From positions 32,314,234 through 32,378,233 of the forward strand of contig OW386293.2 of the NCBI GenBank assembly GCA_936432065.2: 64,000 bases of DNA. The letters run 5' to 3'. The position numbers were made by a program, and so were the translations under genes. This DNA is from Rutpela maculata. Lineage: Eukaryota > Arthropoda > Insecta > Coleoptera > Cerambycidae. Every line of letters starts with the position of its first letter. Position 1 is the stretch's first letter. Shown here one piece after another: positions 19,847 through 31,019 of the stretch. A model generated the notes under the pieces. The model worked only from the letters and a program-made list of their open reading frames with translations. It was not told the origin of the DNA and did not search any database.

Positions 19847-21632
19847 CATGGTGATTCTTTTAAGGCGGCCATTAGAATATTTCCCACTTGCAGATGAGAT
19901 AACCATTTGAGATTTGGTCGACCATTCCGAGTCCGAAAATAATAATTTCAAAATGGCGGCACTTCCGGAAATACCGGAAGTCGATACCAACTTGCTTATT
20001 TTAAATGGAACACCCTATATATTTTCGACTCTTCGAAATGATCATAAAATTCTGAGTGAAAACATGTAGTACACCCTATACCTAAACTGAGCAGTTTCGG
20101 AGATATTTGACATTTTATATAATTTATAAAAAAATTCACAACGGTTTGCAAGAATCGTTATAACTTTCTTGGTGTAAAAGATTCTTATTTGCTCTTTGGT
20201 ACGTAGAAAGAACACAAGATGAGCTACTCTCTACAAAAAAAATAGATTCCAAAATAGTATACCAAGTGTTTTATTTTTTACCTCAAAAACTTTTTTATTT
20301 CAAATGGAATACCCTGTATTTTTCTACATCAAATTATGTTAAATTAAATTCACTTTTTTCTAGTATAAGCATTGTAGGGGTTAAAGTTACAACTTTTCGA
20401 AATATTGGCGATTTTCTTAAATGTCCAAGAATTTTTAGTAAAAATTGCGATCAACTTACCCATGATTAGAAACAATCATTAATGTCAGTCATTTTCTTTT
20501 GTTAATGCCAGCACGTTTAAATCACACACACGAAGACTTTTAGATTTGTTTATTATTTACGGAGAATGTGATAAAGTAATAATACCAAGAACATGTAACA
20601 CATTTGCTGCTCGATACACATTTTATTGTTTCAATTGTTTCCTAGGCTTCTACGTTTTTTTGGATAAATTATAATTTTCAACGAAAGCTTGCGAATAATT
20701 CAAAAAGTACATGTGTTAGATATAGGACATGCTGATATAAGTCCACCTCAAATTTAATTCCACATCGATTGCCATATTAAAATTTGGCACGTGCCATTTG
20801 ACAGAGCCAAATATTCTAAAATTATTCAGTATGCGTTTTACAGTGTATGGTGGATGGTTTCTGTTCTTGTGGGTATCGAGTAGCAAATGTGTTACATGTT
20901 CTTGGTATTACTTTATCACATTCTCCATAAATAATAAACAAACCTAGAAGTCTTCGTGGGTGTGATTTAAACGTGCTGGCGTTTTTTAACATAAAAGAAT
21001 AACTGACATTAAAAATTTTTGTACATTTAAGAAAATCGACAATATTTCGAAAAGTTGTAACTTTAACCCCTACAATGCCTATACTAGAAAAAAGGAAATT
21101 TAATTTAACATAATTTAATATGTAATAACACAGGGTATTCCATTTGAATTAAAAAAGTTTTTGTGGTTTGAATTTGACAAAATGTAACGTGAAAAATAAA
21201 ACACTTGGTATACTATTTTGGAATCCATTTTTCTGTAGAGAGAAGCTCATCTTGTGTTCTTTCAACGTACCAAAGAGCAAATAAGGATCTCTTACACGAA
21301 AAAAGTTATAACGGTTCTTGCAAACCGTTACACCTGTGAAATTTTTTATAAAATGTCAAATATCTCCGAAACTGCTCGGTTTAGGTATAGAGTGTACTAC
21401 ATGTTTTGACTCAAAATTTTATGATTATTTCTAAAAGTCGAAAATATGTAGGGTGTTCCATTTGAAATAAGCAAGTTGGTATCGACTTCCGGTATTTCCG
21501 GAAGTGCCGTCATTTTGAAATTATTATTTTCGGACTCGCAATGGTCGACTGTGGTAGGGTACCAAATCTCAAATGTCCATCTCATCTGCAAGTGGGAAAT
21601 ATTCTAACGGCCGCCTTAAAAGAATCACCCTG
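19847..21632. mobile_element. Element C2: whole-element palindrome with ~780-bp arms, TA target duplication
   Basis: Left end CATGGTGATTCTTTTAAGGC (19847) and right end GCCTTAAAAGAATCACCCTG (ending 21632) are inverted, with TA at 19845-19846 and 21633-21634. The arms run about 19847-20625 and 20865-21632; only about 240 bp in the centre is unpaired. The arms include the start of an IS630-type transposase on both strands, so a full element has collapsed into an inverted-repeat form. Removing C2 and one TA rejoins the LINE frame exactly (GAAN|IFYAPEPALG). Confidence 0.95.
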
Positions 21633-21860
21633 TATATTCTATGCCCCAGAACCCGCGCTGGGCATCACTAAAGCCTCAGCCAGAAGGGACTGGGTTAAGA
21701 ATAAACACAACTATCACTGGAGAGACTGGAGAGATTCCAGGAAATCGACATGGGAAAACATTTATTAATGGACCATGCCCAAAACAAATTGAAGAACTGC
21801 TCACAAAGAACAGGATGCAGTTGATAATTACAACAGGTCTTCTGACAACAACCTTCTACC
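21633..21860 (+). pseudogene. LINE region downstream of RNase H
   Basis: IFYAPEPALGITKASARRDW, then NHYHW-like residues, NGPCPKQIEELLTKNRMQLI and TTGLLTTTFYQL follow in frame from 19844 after removal of C2. The order P-E-P-x-x-G-I, then R-x-W, G-P-x-x-K-x-x-x-E-L-L and L-x-x-L-L-T-G-H is that of Jockey/I-like LINEs after RNase H. Frameshifts occur near 21765. Homology fades at about 21860, where a GTACTTGTA-rich repeat begins. Confidence 0.75.
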
Positions 21861-21864
21861 AGTT

Positions 21865-22080
21865 GGCAAATGTGGGTATTTGTACTTGTGTACTTGTAAA
21901 AGTACTTGTACTTGTAGGAGAACAAAAAATTACAAGTACAAAGTACAAGTACCTTCACTAAATTCGCTAAAGTACAAGTACCAAGTACCTTAATTAATAT
22001 TGTACTTAAGTACAAATACATGTAAAATTACTTCCTTGGGTTACCAAGTACAATTTGTATTTGTACTTGCACAGCTCTGC
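21865..22080. repeat. GTACTTGTA-rich MITE-like repeat
   Basis: Many overlapping GTACTTGTA / TACAAGTAC words in both orientations (21886-22065). The right end reads, in reverse, CAGAGCTGTGCAAGTACAAA, a hAT-like terminus. The left end is not a clean complement and I see no 8-bp duplication, so the boundaries are approximate. Confidence 0.55.
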
Positions 22081-22552
22081 TATAGAGGGAAGGACCAATT
22101 TGAATAATACATGGGGGACACATAACGTCTATCAAGAAGTAAACAGGAAGAGAAAATAATATCCTTTGAATTAGATTGGTCAGCAATACGTATATGTTCA
22201 AGTATATCAGTTGCATAAGTGACAGTAGAAGACTACATGACACTTTTAAATAAACTTATGAATAATTTCCATTGTCTTCAGCTCTTGTAACATGAAATCT
22301 AAGTTGTTAAACATAATATTTCATGTTCCATGAATTGTAACTCATATTATTTACCTACACCACTATCTTTATCACAACACACTGCACAAATTTACAATAA
22401 CCTTGTCCATTTTTTTATTAGCAGGAAACTGCAGAAAATTGTAGGTACATATTAGTTCTTTAAACAGAAGTCTGCTTCTAACATCTGAATTTTTCAAATA
22501 CATGTATCTGCAGTGTGTGAAAAGTGTAATATATTTGACAATAATTGGCAAA
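22081..22552. other. No recognisable feature
   Basis: AT-rich sequence. It may include the 3' end of the preceding LINE, but no motif proves this. Confidence 0.35.
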
Positions 22553-23355
22553 TAGCCCAGTCGATGAAGGTATTTACCCACAAAAAGCTGCAAACTCTGT
22601 AAACTTTTTTTTTAATGAGTTCGTGAAAGTGTGTAGAATAATATCCTGAAAAGTTTACATTTCGCTCGGAAGCAGAACATAAAAAAAAGCGAAAAAAAAT
22701 TTTTTTTCATCCATTTTTTCAAACTTTTGAAATTAAGTCAAGCCAGAAAAAAACAAAAAATACAGATGAATAGATCACGTATTTATGAACTAAAAATGTG
22801 CTAACAAAATTTATCGCAAAAGCCACAGTTTTCTCGGAAAAAAATAGTATAACGTTATAACTCTAAGCGAGATACATGCGTGCGCGCGTTGAATACGCAT
22901 GACTGTGACACCGACGCATTGAATTACATGTCATTAAATCAGAATTTGTTGAATCTATATGGGTGTTGGTTCATTTAAAAGATGGAAATTGTAGCTTTCT
23001 GATGCTTTTTTGTTTTATACAAAATAAGCAAAGGATGGATGGGAAAAATATACATATATTTTATCACGCCTGAATTCAATCGTCGCAATAAAAAATACAG
23101 AAAAAAATAAAAGCCCTTCAAAAAAATTCTTTCTTCATTGAAAACTGTTAAAAAGTATGTACACTTCATGATTATTATGGTTTATTAAGTTGCAGTAACG
23201 TGGATTCAAAAAAAAAGTACATCTCAAATTCTTTTAATTTAATTGCTTGATGATTTTCTTGATAAATATATATATTGGAGGCTGTAACTTGCCGAAAAAT
23301 TGACACATTGGAAAAAATAAAATATCACTATTTCGGAAAAAATGTATACTTTTCG
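22553..23355 (-). repeat. Repeat R1, copy 2 (inverted, uninterrupted)
   Basis: Reverse orientation relative to copy 1, from TAGCCCAGTCGATGAAGG at 22553 to GTATACTTTTCG ending 23355. The position equivalent to the 764-1466 insertion (near 23270) reads straight through, so this copy is an empty site for that transposon. Confidence 0.85.
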
Positions 23356-23824
23356 AATGTTCAAACACAAATTCGTTTACTTTTATGCATTTTTTCGAAA
23401 ATATGATTAATCATATTATGATAAGAAATTGCGATTGTCACGATCTTATAACTATGAAAATATCTTTGATTGTTTTGAATATAAATTCTGGAACTTTTCC
23501 AATACATTAACAAATGTATAAGGAATTCAATTAATATAGCTGAAATGTGGATAGGTGTATCTGTAATAAATACAATACAGTAAAGGCACGTAAAAATTCA
23601 TGCGAGCGATTCAGCGGCTATGTGTGGTGTCTGTGTGCGCGTTCATAATTATATATTTTCCCTCCAGACTCACTATTTATCCTCTTAGTCACTAAGAAAA
23701 AATGTTAAAAATGTGTAATTAGAAAGAGAAAAGAAGCTTTATTTTACCTGTTAGAACTGCTAAGAATTTTTAGAGGTTCCGTAGTATGCATTTAACCGTG
23801 CGCTTGGACGAGCAGAGTGACAAA

Positions 23825-24075
23825 GTTACTTGACTATTTTTTTCCGGGAAAATCGTGGCTTTAGCGATAAATTTTATTAGAACATTTTCTGTTCAGAAAC
23901 ACGTGGTCTACCCACCTGTATTTTTTATTTTTTTCTAGCCTGACTTAATTTAAAAATCCGAGCGAAATGTAAACTTTTCAGGATACAATTCTATACACTT
24001 TCACGAACTCATTAAAAAAAAAATTTGCAACTTTTTGTGGGTTTCACTATAAAATGATCTCTGTCGTCTGGGCTA
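23825..24075 (+). repeat. Repeat R1, copy 3 (5'-truncated)
   Basis: Matches 1864-2163, starting at GTTACTTGACTATTTTTTTC and ending CTGTCGTCTGGGCTA, with a short internal gap near 23950. It faces copy 2 in opposite orientation about 470 bp away. Confidence 0.8.
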
Positions 24076-25305
24076 AAAATAATTAGAGAATAATTAAATA
24101 ATTTTATGATTATATCGAAATTAATTGCAAATAAGCACAAAAAAACACAAAAGGATCTATTAGGAACACTCAAGGTCCTAATTGAGCCTTTTGTGATTTT
24201 TTCACGTCTATTTGCATTTAATTTCAATATTACTTGAATGTGACTATATTAAATTAAATATAAATAACAGTATCTTAGATCAGATAAATAAATAAATAAC
24301 TCTGTGATTATAATCTGATAATTTTCCATATTAACACCAATAGTATAGTTAAATTTATTTATTAAATATAAAAAATTCGCGTAGGTTCAAGTACAAAGAT
24401 ATGTGAGCGTTAATTTGTCAATTATATTATTCACTTTAAATATTACCAAATGACTAAATAATCAGGTACTAAATACACATACAAAACTAAAAATTGGTTA
24501 AAATTGATAAAAATCTTTCTGCAAGTACCTATAAAATATTTTACCTACGACTGTTAAAAGAACTGCACCGTTTATTTAATCAGTGCGCAAAACATATGTT
24601 TTTGATAATAGTAAAAAAAAAGTAAAAAAAATTCAAAAATAGTATGTTTTACGAGAGATGAAAATACTTTTCTTCAAACGTCAGAAAAACATGACATTTC
24701 TTAACCCATTTCATGACATTAAAGTTTGACTTTTTAGACGGCTGTGCATCGCCATTAACAACGGAGGTAAAAGTACTTTTATCTACTCTTATTAGGTTAC
24801 ATACTAATTAATGAACTGCTTTTGAACAATTAATAGTATCCATAAGCAAATAGCGTTGAGTTCTAATGAGTAGTTATTATAAATCATTAGGTACAGAGCC
24901 AATCACCTTTATCTTCATGCCTAGCCTGTCCAATCGACGTAACGCGCGACACGAAGAAGGTGGCTCTGTCCAAGAGAAATTCTTTTCCGATACGGTGAAA
25001 TAGAACGGTCCATTATTATTGAGGGGAGGAAGGTGATTTATCGTGTTTGAATAGTTTCGACGTTTTCAAATCAAGTTAAGTAATAATTGGCCCAAAAATT
25101 ATGAATTCAGTTGGTGAAGATGAACTAATATGTACACCACCAGAATGAAGACAAGTAGTAGCTAATGATACAATACATAATTTATTATCCAAAAAATCGC
25201 AGAATATAAAAGTGTGTACAAAAATTAAATTTTACAGTTAAGTTTATTAATAAACAAACTGGGTAATTTAAACAAAATTTTCTCAATTTAATATTTATTG
25301 TTATA
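24076..25305. other. No recognisable gene
   Basis: AT-rich. An imperfect hairpin lies at 24145-24195 (CACAAAAGGATC... against ...GAGCCTTTTGTG). No coding or terminal-repeat evidence otherwise. Confidence 0.4.
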
Positions 25306-25452
25306 ATCGTAGATAAAGTATAGTATTCAACTTGCGGTAATGGTAATAACTCACTTGATGAATTACAGCACTTGCCTTCGTGCTGTAAACTTCATCTGCG
25401 TGAGTTATTACCTACATTACCGCTCGTTGAATAATATACTATTGTCCACGAT
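25306..25452. repeat. 147-bp foldback hairpin
   Basis: ATCGTAGATAAAGTATAGTA (25306) pairs with TATACTATTGTCCACGAT (ending 25452). The stem is about 70 bp per arm, passing through GCGGTAAT and TAATAACTCAC, with a loop near TTGCCTTCG. A related hairpin lies at 26737-26890. Non-coding. Confidence 0.85.
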
Positions 25453-26007
25453 ACTTAAATAATGTACTCATTATGTATGTTATCCTCAAGGATAATGCTA
25501 TCCATTATTCCCTGCAGTGAATAATGATTTCATTATTCACTAGTGAATAATAAGAACAGTCAGTTGTTTATAAGAAATCACGTTAATGACTTTTTACTAA
25601 AAATTTAAAATTTAGGAGGCACTCGAATGGTAGATGCTAATGAACACACAAAAACTACATTAGTAAGTTTTTTTCAAAGCATCATTTATTAGCAACACGC
25701 GGCAATCTCCAACATTGTTTTTGAAAGCATTTACCTACGTGCCTACAAACTGTATTATTTTATTAGTAAGCTATGTCAATCTGTCAAAGCGTAATTTTGT
25801 TTTTGTCATATTTATCTCGTTCATTTAAGTTTGTTAGTTGTTTACAATAAAAAAAGTGAAACTATGGATACCGATAGTGAAAATGATCTCTTGTACACCG
25901 CCAGACATTACCAAAGCTTGTTTTTAAATTTTACTGAGTAGGCCGTTATGTGTCAAAAGAGAGGGGCTTGTCAAATTGAATTTAAACGTCAACGTTATTT
26001 ACAATAA
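25453..26007. other. Mostly featureless; possible short exon at 25864
   Basis: An imperfect palindrome of TGAATAATGATTTCATTATTCA type occurs at about 25520-25550. ATG 25864 opens MDTDSENDLLYTARHYQSLF and stops after 25 codons. Its acidic start is vaguely like the first exon of some transposon genes, but this is weak. Confidence 0.3.
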
Positions 26008-26661
26008 TTACTTCCACGTCCAGTGGAAGTATAGTAACGACAAAAACATTTTTTTAAATTTTTATTGTTCAGATAGGCTTAGAATGTCATGAAACGTCGA
26101 GATTTTAAGTTTGAGCGAAAAACAAATTTCTGCCTGTCGGTCTGTAACTTTTTTGTGCGCACGTTTGCTCTCTGGAACCGTTTGAGATATTGACTTGAAA
26201 TTTGGTACACATATGTACTTGAACGAGATCTAGAACTAGATTATATTTTCATTTTGTTCCGTCGAAAGGTTGGGGGGTAAATTGGGGTAAATAGGTAAAT
26301 CAAGCAGGTAAGAGTTCATAAAATTAGTATTTAGTATATACAAGAGAAGCTAAGGTCTCAAAAAATTTTGGCATTAGTCATCCCCATTACCACCCCCACC
26401 CCATTATTAAAGGGGATGAAAAAAAATTGTGATTTAGTGTGTGTACAAGAACCAGAAACCTCAAAATATTTTTTTATTTTATCCACCCCCACTACCACCT
26501 CCACCTCACTACCGATGTGGGGGTATCGTTTTATGGGTTTTTGGGGTAGAGGATTTCAAATATTATATTATTAAATTTCCATAAACAATTATTTCCACAC
26601 AAAATTTTTCGTTGCGAGATAGAAAATCTGGATGTGGAAGTAGTGATTCCATGGGCAGCGG
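26008..26661 (+). repeat. Repeat D, copy 2
   Basis: Same landmarks as copy 1: TTACTTCCACGTCCAGTGGA at 26008, GTTCCGTCGAAAGGTTGGGG (26257-26276), CCACCCCC tracts and the end GATGTGGAAGTAGTGATTCC followed by GGGCAGCGG. The GGGTAAATTGGGG unit is present once instead of twice. Confidence 0.85.
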
Positions 26662-26736
26662 TTTTTTACATTAAAATGTTAAAAATAAATGGGACTTATT
26701 TTCTTCAGTAGACAATTTAATCAAAATTATTTAATA

Positions 26737-26890
26737 GTCGTGGACAAAGTATAGTATTCTGCTCGCATATAATGGCTATTATTCACTCAGGTGATTTACG
26801 ACACTCGCCCGCGGCTCGTGTCTTAAACTTCACCCTAGTGAATAATAGCCATCATTATATGCTCGTTGAATAATATACTAATTTCTGACG
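26737..26890. repeat. Foldback hairpin related to 25306-25452
   Basis: GTCGTGGACAAAGTATAGTA on the left; the core GCATATAATGGCTATTATTC pairs with GAATAATAGCCATCATTATATGC. The GC-rich tip is CACTCGCCCGCGGCTCGTG. The outer few bases on the right have diverged. The outer arm sequence resembles 25306-25452, but the core differs. Confidence 0.8.
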
Positions 26891-27130
26891 CTGTGAGCGG
26901 CATAAAAAGTAATATCCATAGCAACGCGTATTTTATTTAACACGCCGCGCCGGCCATGCGATATTAACACAATGCGTTTTTGGTGGTGAAATTCGAGATA
27001 TTTTATCTTTATTTTTTTTATAGTTAATCGACGTTTGAAGAAAAAATAGCATGTTTTATGTGGAGTAAAAGCCACTTCTTGTGACTCGTCTGTAATTGTC
27101 GGACTCACGTCGTTCATCCGGCAAACTTAC

Positions 27131-28375
27131 AGACTCGTCAAATTTTTATTGTTCAAATAGGCTTAGAATGTCATGAGTCGTCGAAATTTTAAGTTTGAGC
27201 AAAAAAAAATTCTGTCTGTCGGTCTTTAACTTTTTTTTGTGCGCACAATTACTCCGGAACCGTTTAAGATATTGACTTGTTTGGTACACGTATATATTTT
27301 AACGAGATCTGGAACTAGATTATATTTTCATGTTATTCCGGTGGAGGGTAAATTGGGGTAAATGGGGGTAAATAGGTAAATCAAGCAAGTAAGAGTCCAT
27401 AATATTGGTATTTAGTATCTACCAGAGAAGCTAATGCCTCAAAAAAAAATTTGGCATTAGCCACCCCCATTACTACCCCCACTCCATTATAAAAGAGGGT
27501 GAAAAAAAAATGTGATTTAGTATGTGTACAAGAAATCCAGTAATTTTGTCATTAAATGAGGTACGACTGCTTTTTTAATATGTTGTATAGGATTAAAAAG
27601 TAATGTTAAATCAAAGTTTACGACCTCGGCAGACCTCCGGATCTTGGTCAAAAATCCGAAAAACTGCGAGATTTTTGTTCTTTTTTCAGTTTTGGTCGAT
27701 TTTGACACCTAAGACCTACTTTTTCGGTAAAAACATTTTAGTATTTTTTAAAAGTAGATTAAATTTGCTACAAATTGGTACCAGAGCGGACTCTGTAGAT
27801 CAAATGGTATCCGAGATACAGCTGTTTAAAGTTTTGCAAAATTTTCATTTTTCGACATTTTTATGGTAGTAGTATGGTAGTATTTCACAGATTGTTAAGT
27901 TATAAATTGTTAAAAATGTCGAAAAATTAAAATTTTAATTTCTATTCAATTTCTAACTTAAAAATCTGTGAAATACTACCATACTACTACCATAAAAATG
28001 ACGAAAAATGAAAATTTTGCAAAACTTTGAACAGCTGTATCTCGGATACTATTTGATCCACAGAGTCCGCTCTGGTACCAATTTGTAGCAAATTTAATCT
28101 ACTTTTAAAAAATACTAAAATGTTTTTACCGAAAAAGTAGGCCTTAGGTGTCAAAAATCGACAAAAACTGAAAAAATAACAAAACTCTTGCAGTTTTTTG
28201 GATTTTTTACCAAGATCCGGAGGTCTGCCGAGGTCGTAACCTTGGATTTAACATTACTTTTTAATCCTATACAACATATTAAAAAAGCAGCCATACCTGA
28301 TTTAATGTCAGGTAGAATGTATAAAATTACTGTACTAAAAGGTCTCAATTTTTTTTACTTCATCCAAATTTCGTC
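27131..28375 (+). repeat. Repeat D, copy 3 (truncated and interrupted)
   Basis: Lacks the first ~50 bp of D; starts near AAATTTTTATTGTTCAAATA (27139) and runs to GTGTACAAGAAATC (27537). It resumes after palindrome E as GGTCTCAATTTTTTTTACTT (28341-28360) and then fades. Confidence 0.75.
27538..28332. mobile_element. Element E: ~795-bp palindromic foldback element
   Basis: Left arm 27538-27891 pairs with right arm 27963-28332. Clear matching blocks include GCTTTTTTAATATGTTGTATA (27569) with its complement near 28270, GCAGACCTCCGGATCTTGG (27629) with its complement near 28210, and GGTAGTATTTCACAGATT (27874) with AATCTGTGAAATACTACC. The loop is about 70 bp. Inserted in D copy 3. No coding. The outermost arms carry a small indel. 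Confidence 0.9.
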
Positions 28376-28490
28376 CATAACTAAATTAAATAATTCCTTA
28401 GAGATAATTATAAACATATGCATTTACAAGAGTACTTTAATAAAGCATAAAAGAACATTTTTCCACCACTTTAAATACATAATTTGATGA

Positions 28491-28640
28491 AAAGTGGATA
28501 GGTACGAATGATCCCGTTAGATGGCCAGTTAAGTCACCGGACTTAACACCAACTGACAGCGTGGTATCGGGTCACATTAAAAATCAAGCTTACACAATTA
28601 ACACCTGGTGCTAGATGTGAACGAACACTTAAAGTTGTTA
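28491..28640 (+). pseudogene. IS630-type transposase relic, third catalytic Asp region
   Basis: The frame from 28491 reads KWIGTNDPVRWPVKSPDLTP then TDS, followed after a shift by GHIKNQAY. W-I-G-x-x-x-P-V-x-W-P-x-x-S-P-D-L-T-P is the signature around the last catalytic Asp of insect IS630-type transposases. Nothing else of the gene or its ends is visible. Confidence 0.8.
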
Positions 28641-28798
28641 TCGTGACATAATTACTTTATGGTTTATGGTGTCGAGGGTCTTAGAACAGTCAGATTAAGT
28701 GCTGCCACACGCTATCGTAACAGCCAAGCCAGTTGATGTGCTACGGAATTTATTTGGGCAGCATATAATTTTGTGTAAAATAAGAAAACAACTGTTTA

Positions 28799-30679
28799 CA
28801 CAGTGTGTCCCCGGATGGAGTTGACAAGAGGAAAACATCTCTATTATTGATTTTACGACGAAAAGTCATTCTTTATAAAAAATTCTGCTTGTCGAAAAAA
28901 TCAATTTACCATATAAAAATCTTAGATCAGATGTACCGGGTGTTAATAAATTAAGAAAACATCAAAATGCCTCAAGAGAGAAGTACCTTTATTTATTATT
29001 TTGGACAAAATGTTTATAAAACAAAGTTGTTTATAATCCAAAATAAAGCCTAAATACAAATTATGAAGTCTAAATTTTGACTTTTACATTTATGTCAACT
29101 TACATGTTTTTTCAAACATTAACATAACTTAATAACATTAACTTCAACGATTGTGGAAAAACAATTTATTCTACATAGCCTCTTCCAACCTCAACACATT
29201 TCTCCATCCTTTTAATAAATTCACCATAGACCTTACGAATGGTTGAGGGTACATTCACTTCATTCACTGCGTCTTGTATTCGTGTTTTTAATGTTTCTCG
29301 ATCATGCAGGTCATCTGCATAAACTTTCTGTTTTGAAACACCCCACAGAAAAAAAATCCATTGGTGTAAGGTCTGGTGATCTTGCAGAAAAATTAATTGG
29401 AGCATATCTTCCCATCCATCTCGCCCCGAAGTGATCTGTCTACCACTGCCGCACCAAAACTGAGGAATGAGCTGGGCAACCGTCTTGCTGCCAAAAAATG
29501 TTACGCCTGACTTCCGGTTGCAGAGTGTTTATAAATGGCAATACAAAATTTTCCAAAAGGTCCAAATAAACATGCTAATTTAAATTTCTTCTAAGAAATA
29601 TGGACCAACGATTCGATCATAAAAAATCCCACACCATATATTCACTTTTTTATAACGTTGACTTCGTTTGTGAATGACATTGTTTGGATTTTCAAAAGCC
29701 CAATAACGACTGTTTTGTGATGAAACGTGGCCATTGGTACAAAATGTTGCTCCGTCAGTAAAAAAAAAAAAACTTTCTGTGAAAACTTCTATCTACGAGG
29801 TAATTCTCACCGATCCATAAACAAAAATCCAATCGCTTCTCTTCATCTCCATTTTCAAGTGTATGTCTGAACCTTGGCTTAAACGGTCGAACTTCGTTTT
29901 CCATATAAATTCTCTGTAAATGACTTTTACTTACTTCCAATCTTTGTGAGCGTTTCCGTAAAGATAATTTCGGGTTTTCTATTACTGAATTTATTACCAA
30001 ATGTGTTGCCGCATCGTCTTCATTGTACTTTTTCTTGGGTTTTTTGACATCCAATACAGATCCAGTTTCATTGAATTTTTTTTACAAGTTTGCGCAATGA
30101 TTGGCGCGATATCGCTGTGTAAGGGAACTTTTGGTGGAAAAGGTTAATTGCATATCGATAAGAGACGTCTCCAATCCCATAACATTTGATCAAATAAATT
30201 CTTTCTTGTTTGGTAAACATTTTTTAAATTATCAACAGAACACTAATAAATGCAGATGTAAGATAGTAATATTCTACACAATGTCACAATGACGTTTATC
30301 AGTTCAATATTATCGCAGCACACTCTGTTTCTTAATTTGAATTCTTATTCATATTAATAAATTCAACGTAAAAAGATAAACAATAAAAACAAAAGTCAAA
30401 TTTTAGACTTCATAATTTGTATTTAGGCTTTATTTTGGATTATAAACAACTTTGTTTTATAAACATTTTGTCCAAAATATATAAACAAAGGTACTTCTCT
30501 CTTGAGGCATTTTAATGTTTTCTTAATTTATTAACATCCGTTATATCTGATCTAAGATTTCTATATGGTAAATCCATTTTTTCGACAAGCAGAATTTTTC
30601 ATAAAGAATGACTTTTCATCGTCGTAAAATCAATAATAGAGATGTTTTTCGTCTTGTCAACTCCGTCCGGGACACACTC
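28799..30679 (-). mobile_element. Element F: IS630-type transposon with ~300-bp TIRs
   Basis: Inverted arms at about 28799-29105 and 30340-30679, for example CGGATGGAGTTGACAAGAG (28812) with CTTGTCAACTCCGTCCG (30654). TA lies outside each end (28797-28798, 30680-30681). A near full-length but degenerate minus-strand transposase occupies 29163-30220. MITE G begins exactly at the right TA, so the two elements abut. Confidence 0.85.
29163..30220 (-). pseudogene. Element F transposase (near complete, degenerate)
   Basis: ATG at 30218-30220 opens MFTKQERIYLIKCYGIGDVS then LFHQKFPYTAISRQSLRKLV, the N-terminal HTH. Next come VIENPKLSLRKRSQRLEVSK and HLQRIYMENEVRPFKPRF (second HTH), and EEKRLDFCLWIGENY. 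The catalytic core appears in shifting frames: TEQHF-like first Asp region near 29740, ARSPDLTPMDF near 29385, and the tail STIRKVYGEFIKRMEKCVEV with GRGYVE before the stop at 29163. Total length fits the family (about 340 codons). A poly-A run at 29761-29770 causes one frameshift. Confidence 0.85.
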
Positions 30680-30681
30680 TA

Positions 30682-31017
30682 CACTGTAAAAAGTCAGGGT
30701 AAATTCACAAATATTGATGTAAATTTGATGAACATTTTTACATAAAATCTGTAAATATAATGTGTAATTTTGGCAAACATAGTGTAAAAATACTGGAATG
30801 TGTATTTCTACATATGTATTACAGAAATAAATGTGATTATACTTATTTATAAGCATAAAATTCACATAATTCCTTAAATGGACAGCTAATTTTACATTAA
30901 ATAATCACGCTATTTTACAGTACTTCTCCACTTCACTTGTAACTCTACAACCTATATTGCTGGCAACAAGTAACCCATTTTAACTACCGGAATTTTGTAG
31001 TATTCCTTTTTACAGTG
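30682..31017. mobile_element. MITE G, 336 bp, TA target duplication
   Basis: CACTGTAAAAAG at 30682 is inverted as CTTTTTACAGTG ending 31017; TA on both sides (30680-30681, 31018-31019). Non-coding and AT-rich. It lies flush against the right end of element F. Confidence 0.85.
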
Positions 31018-31019
31018 TA

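Noticed and set aside
677..24075. R1 copies 1 and 3 as the two LTRs of one retrotransposon
   Set aside because: No TG...CA ends, no primer-binding site or gag-pol between, and copy 2 is inverted while copy 3 is truncated.
22553..24075. R1 copies 2 and 3 as TIRs of one element
   Set aside because: Copy 3 covers only a third of copy 2 and starts abruptly; no target duplication was seen outside them.
24893..24980. Tiny MITE with ACAGAGCCA-type inverted ends
   Set aside because: The inverted match is only about 12 bp and no duplication flanks it.
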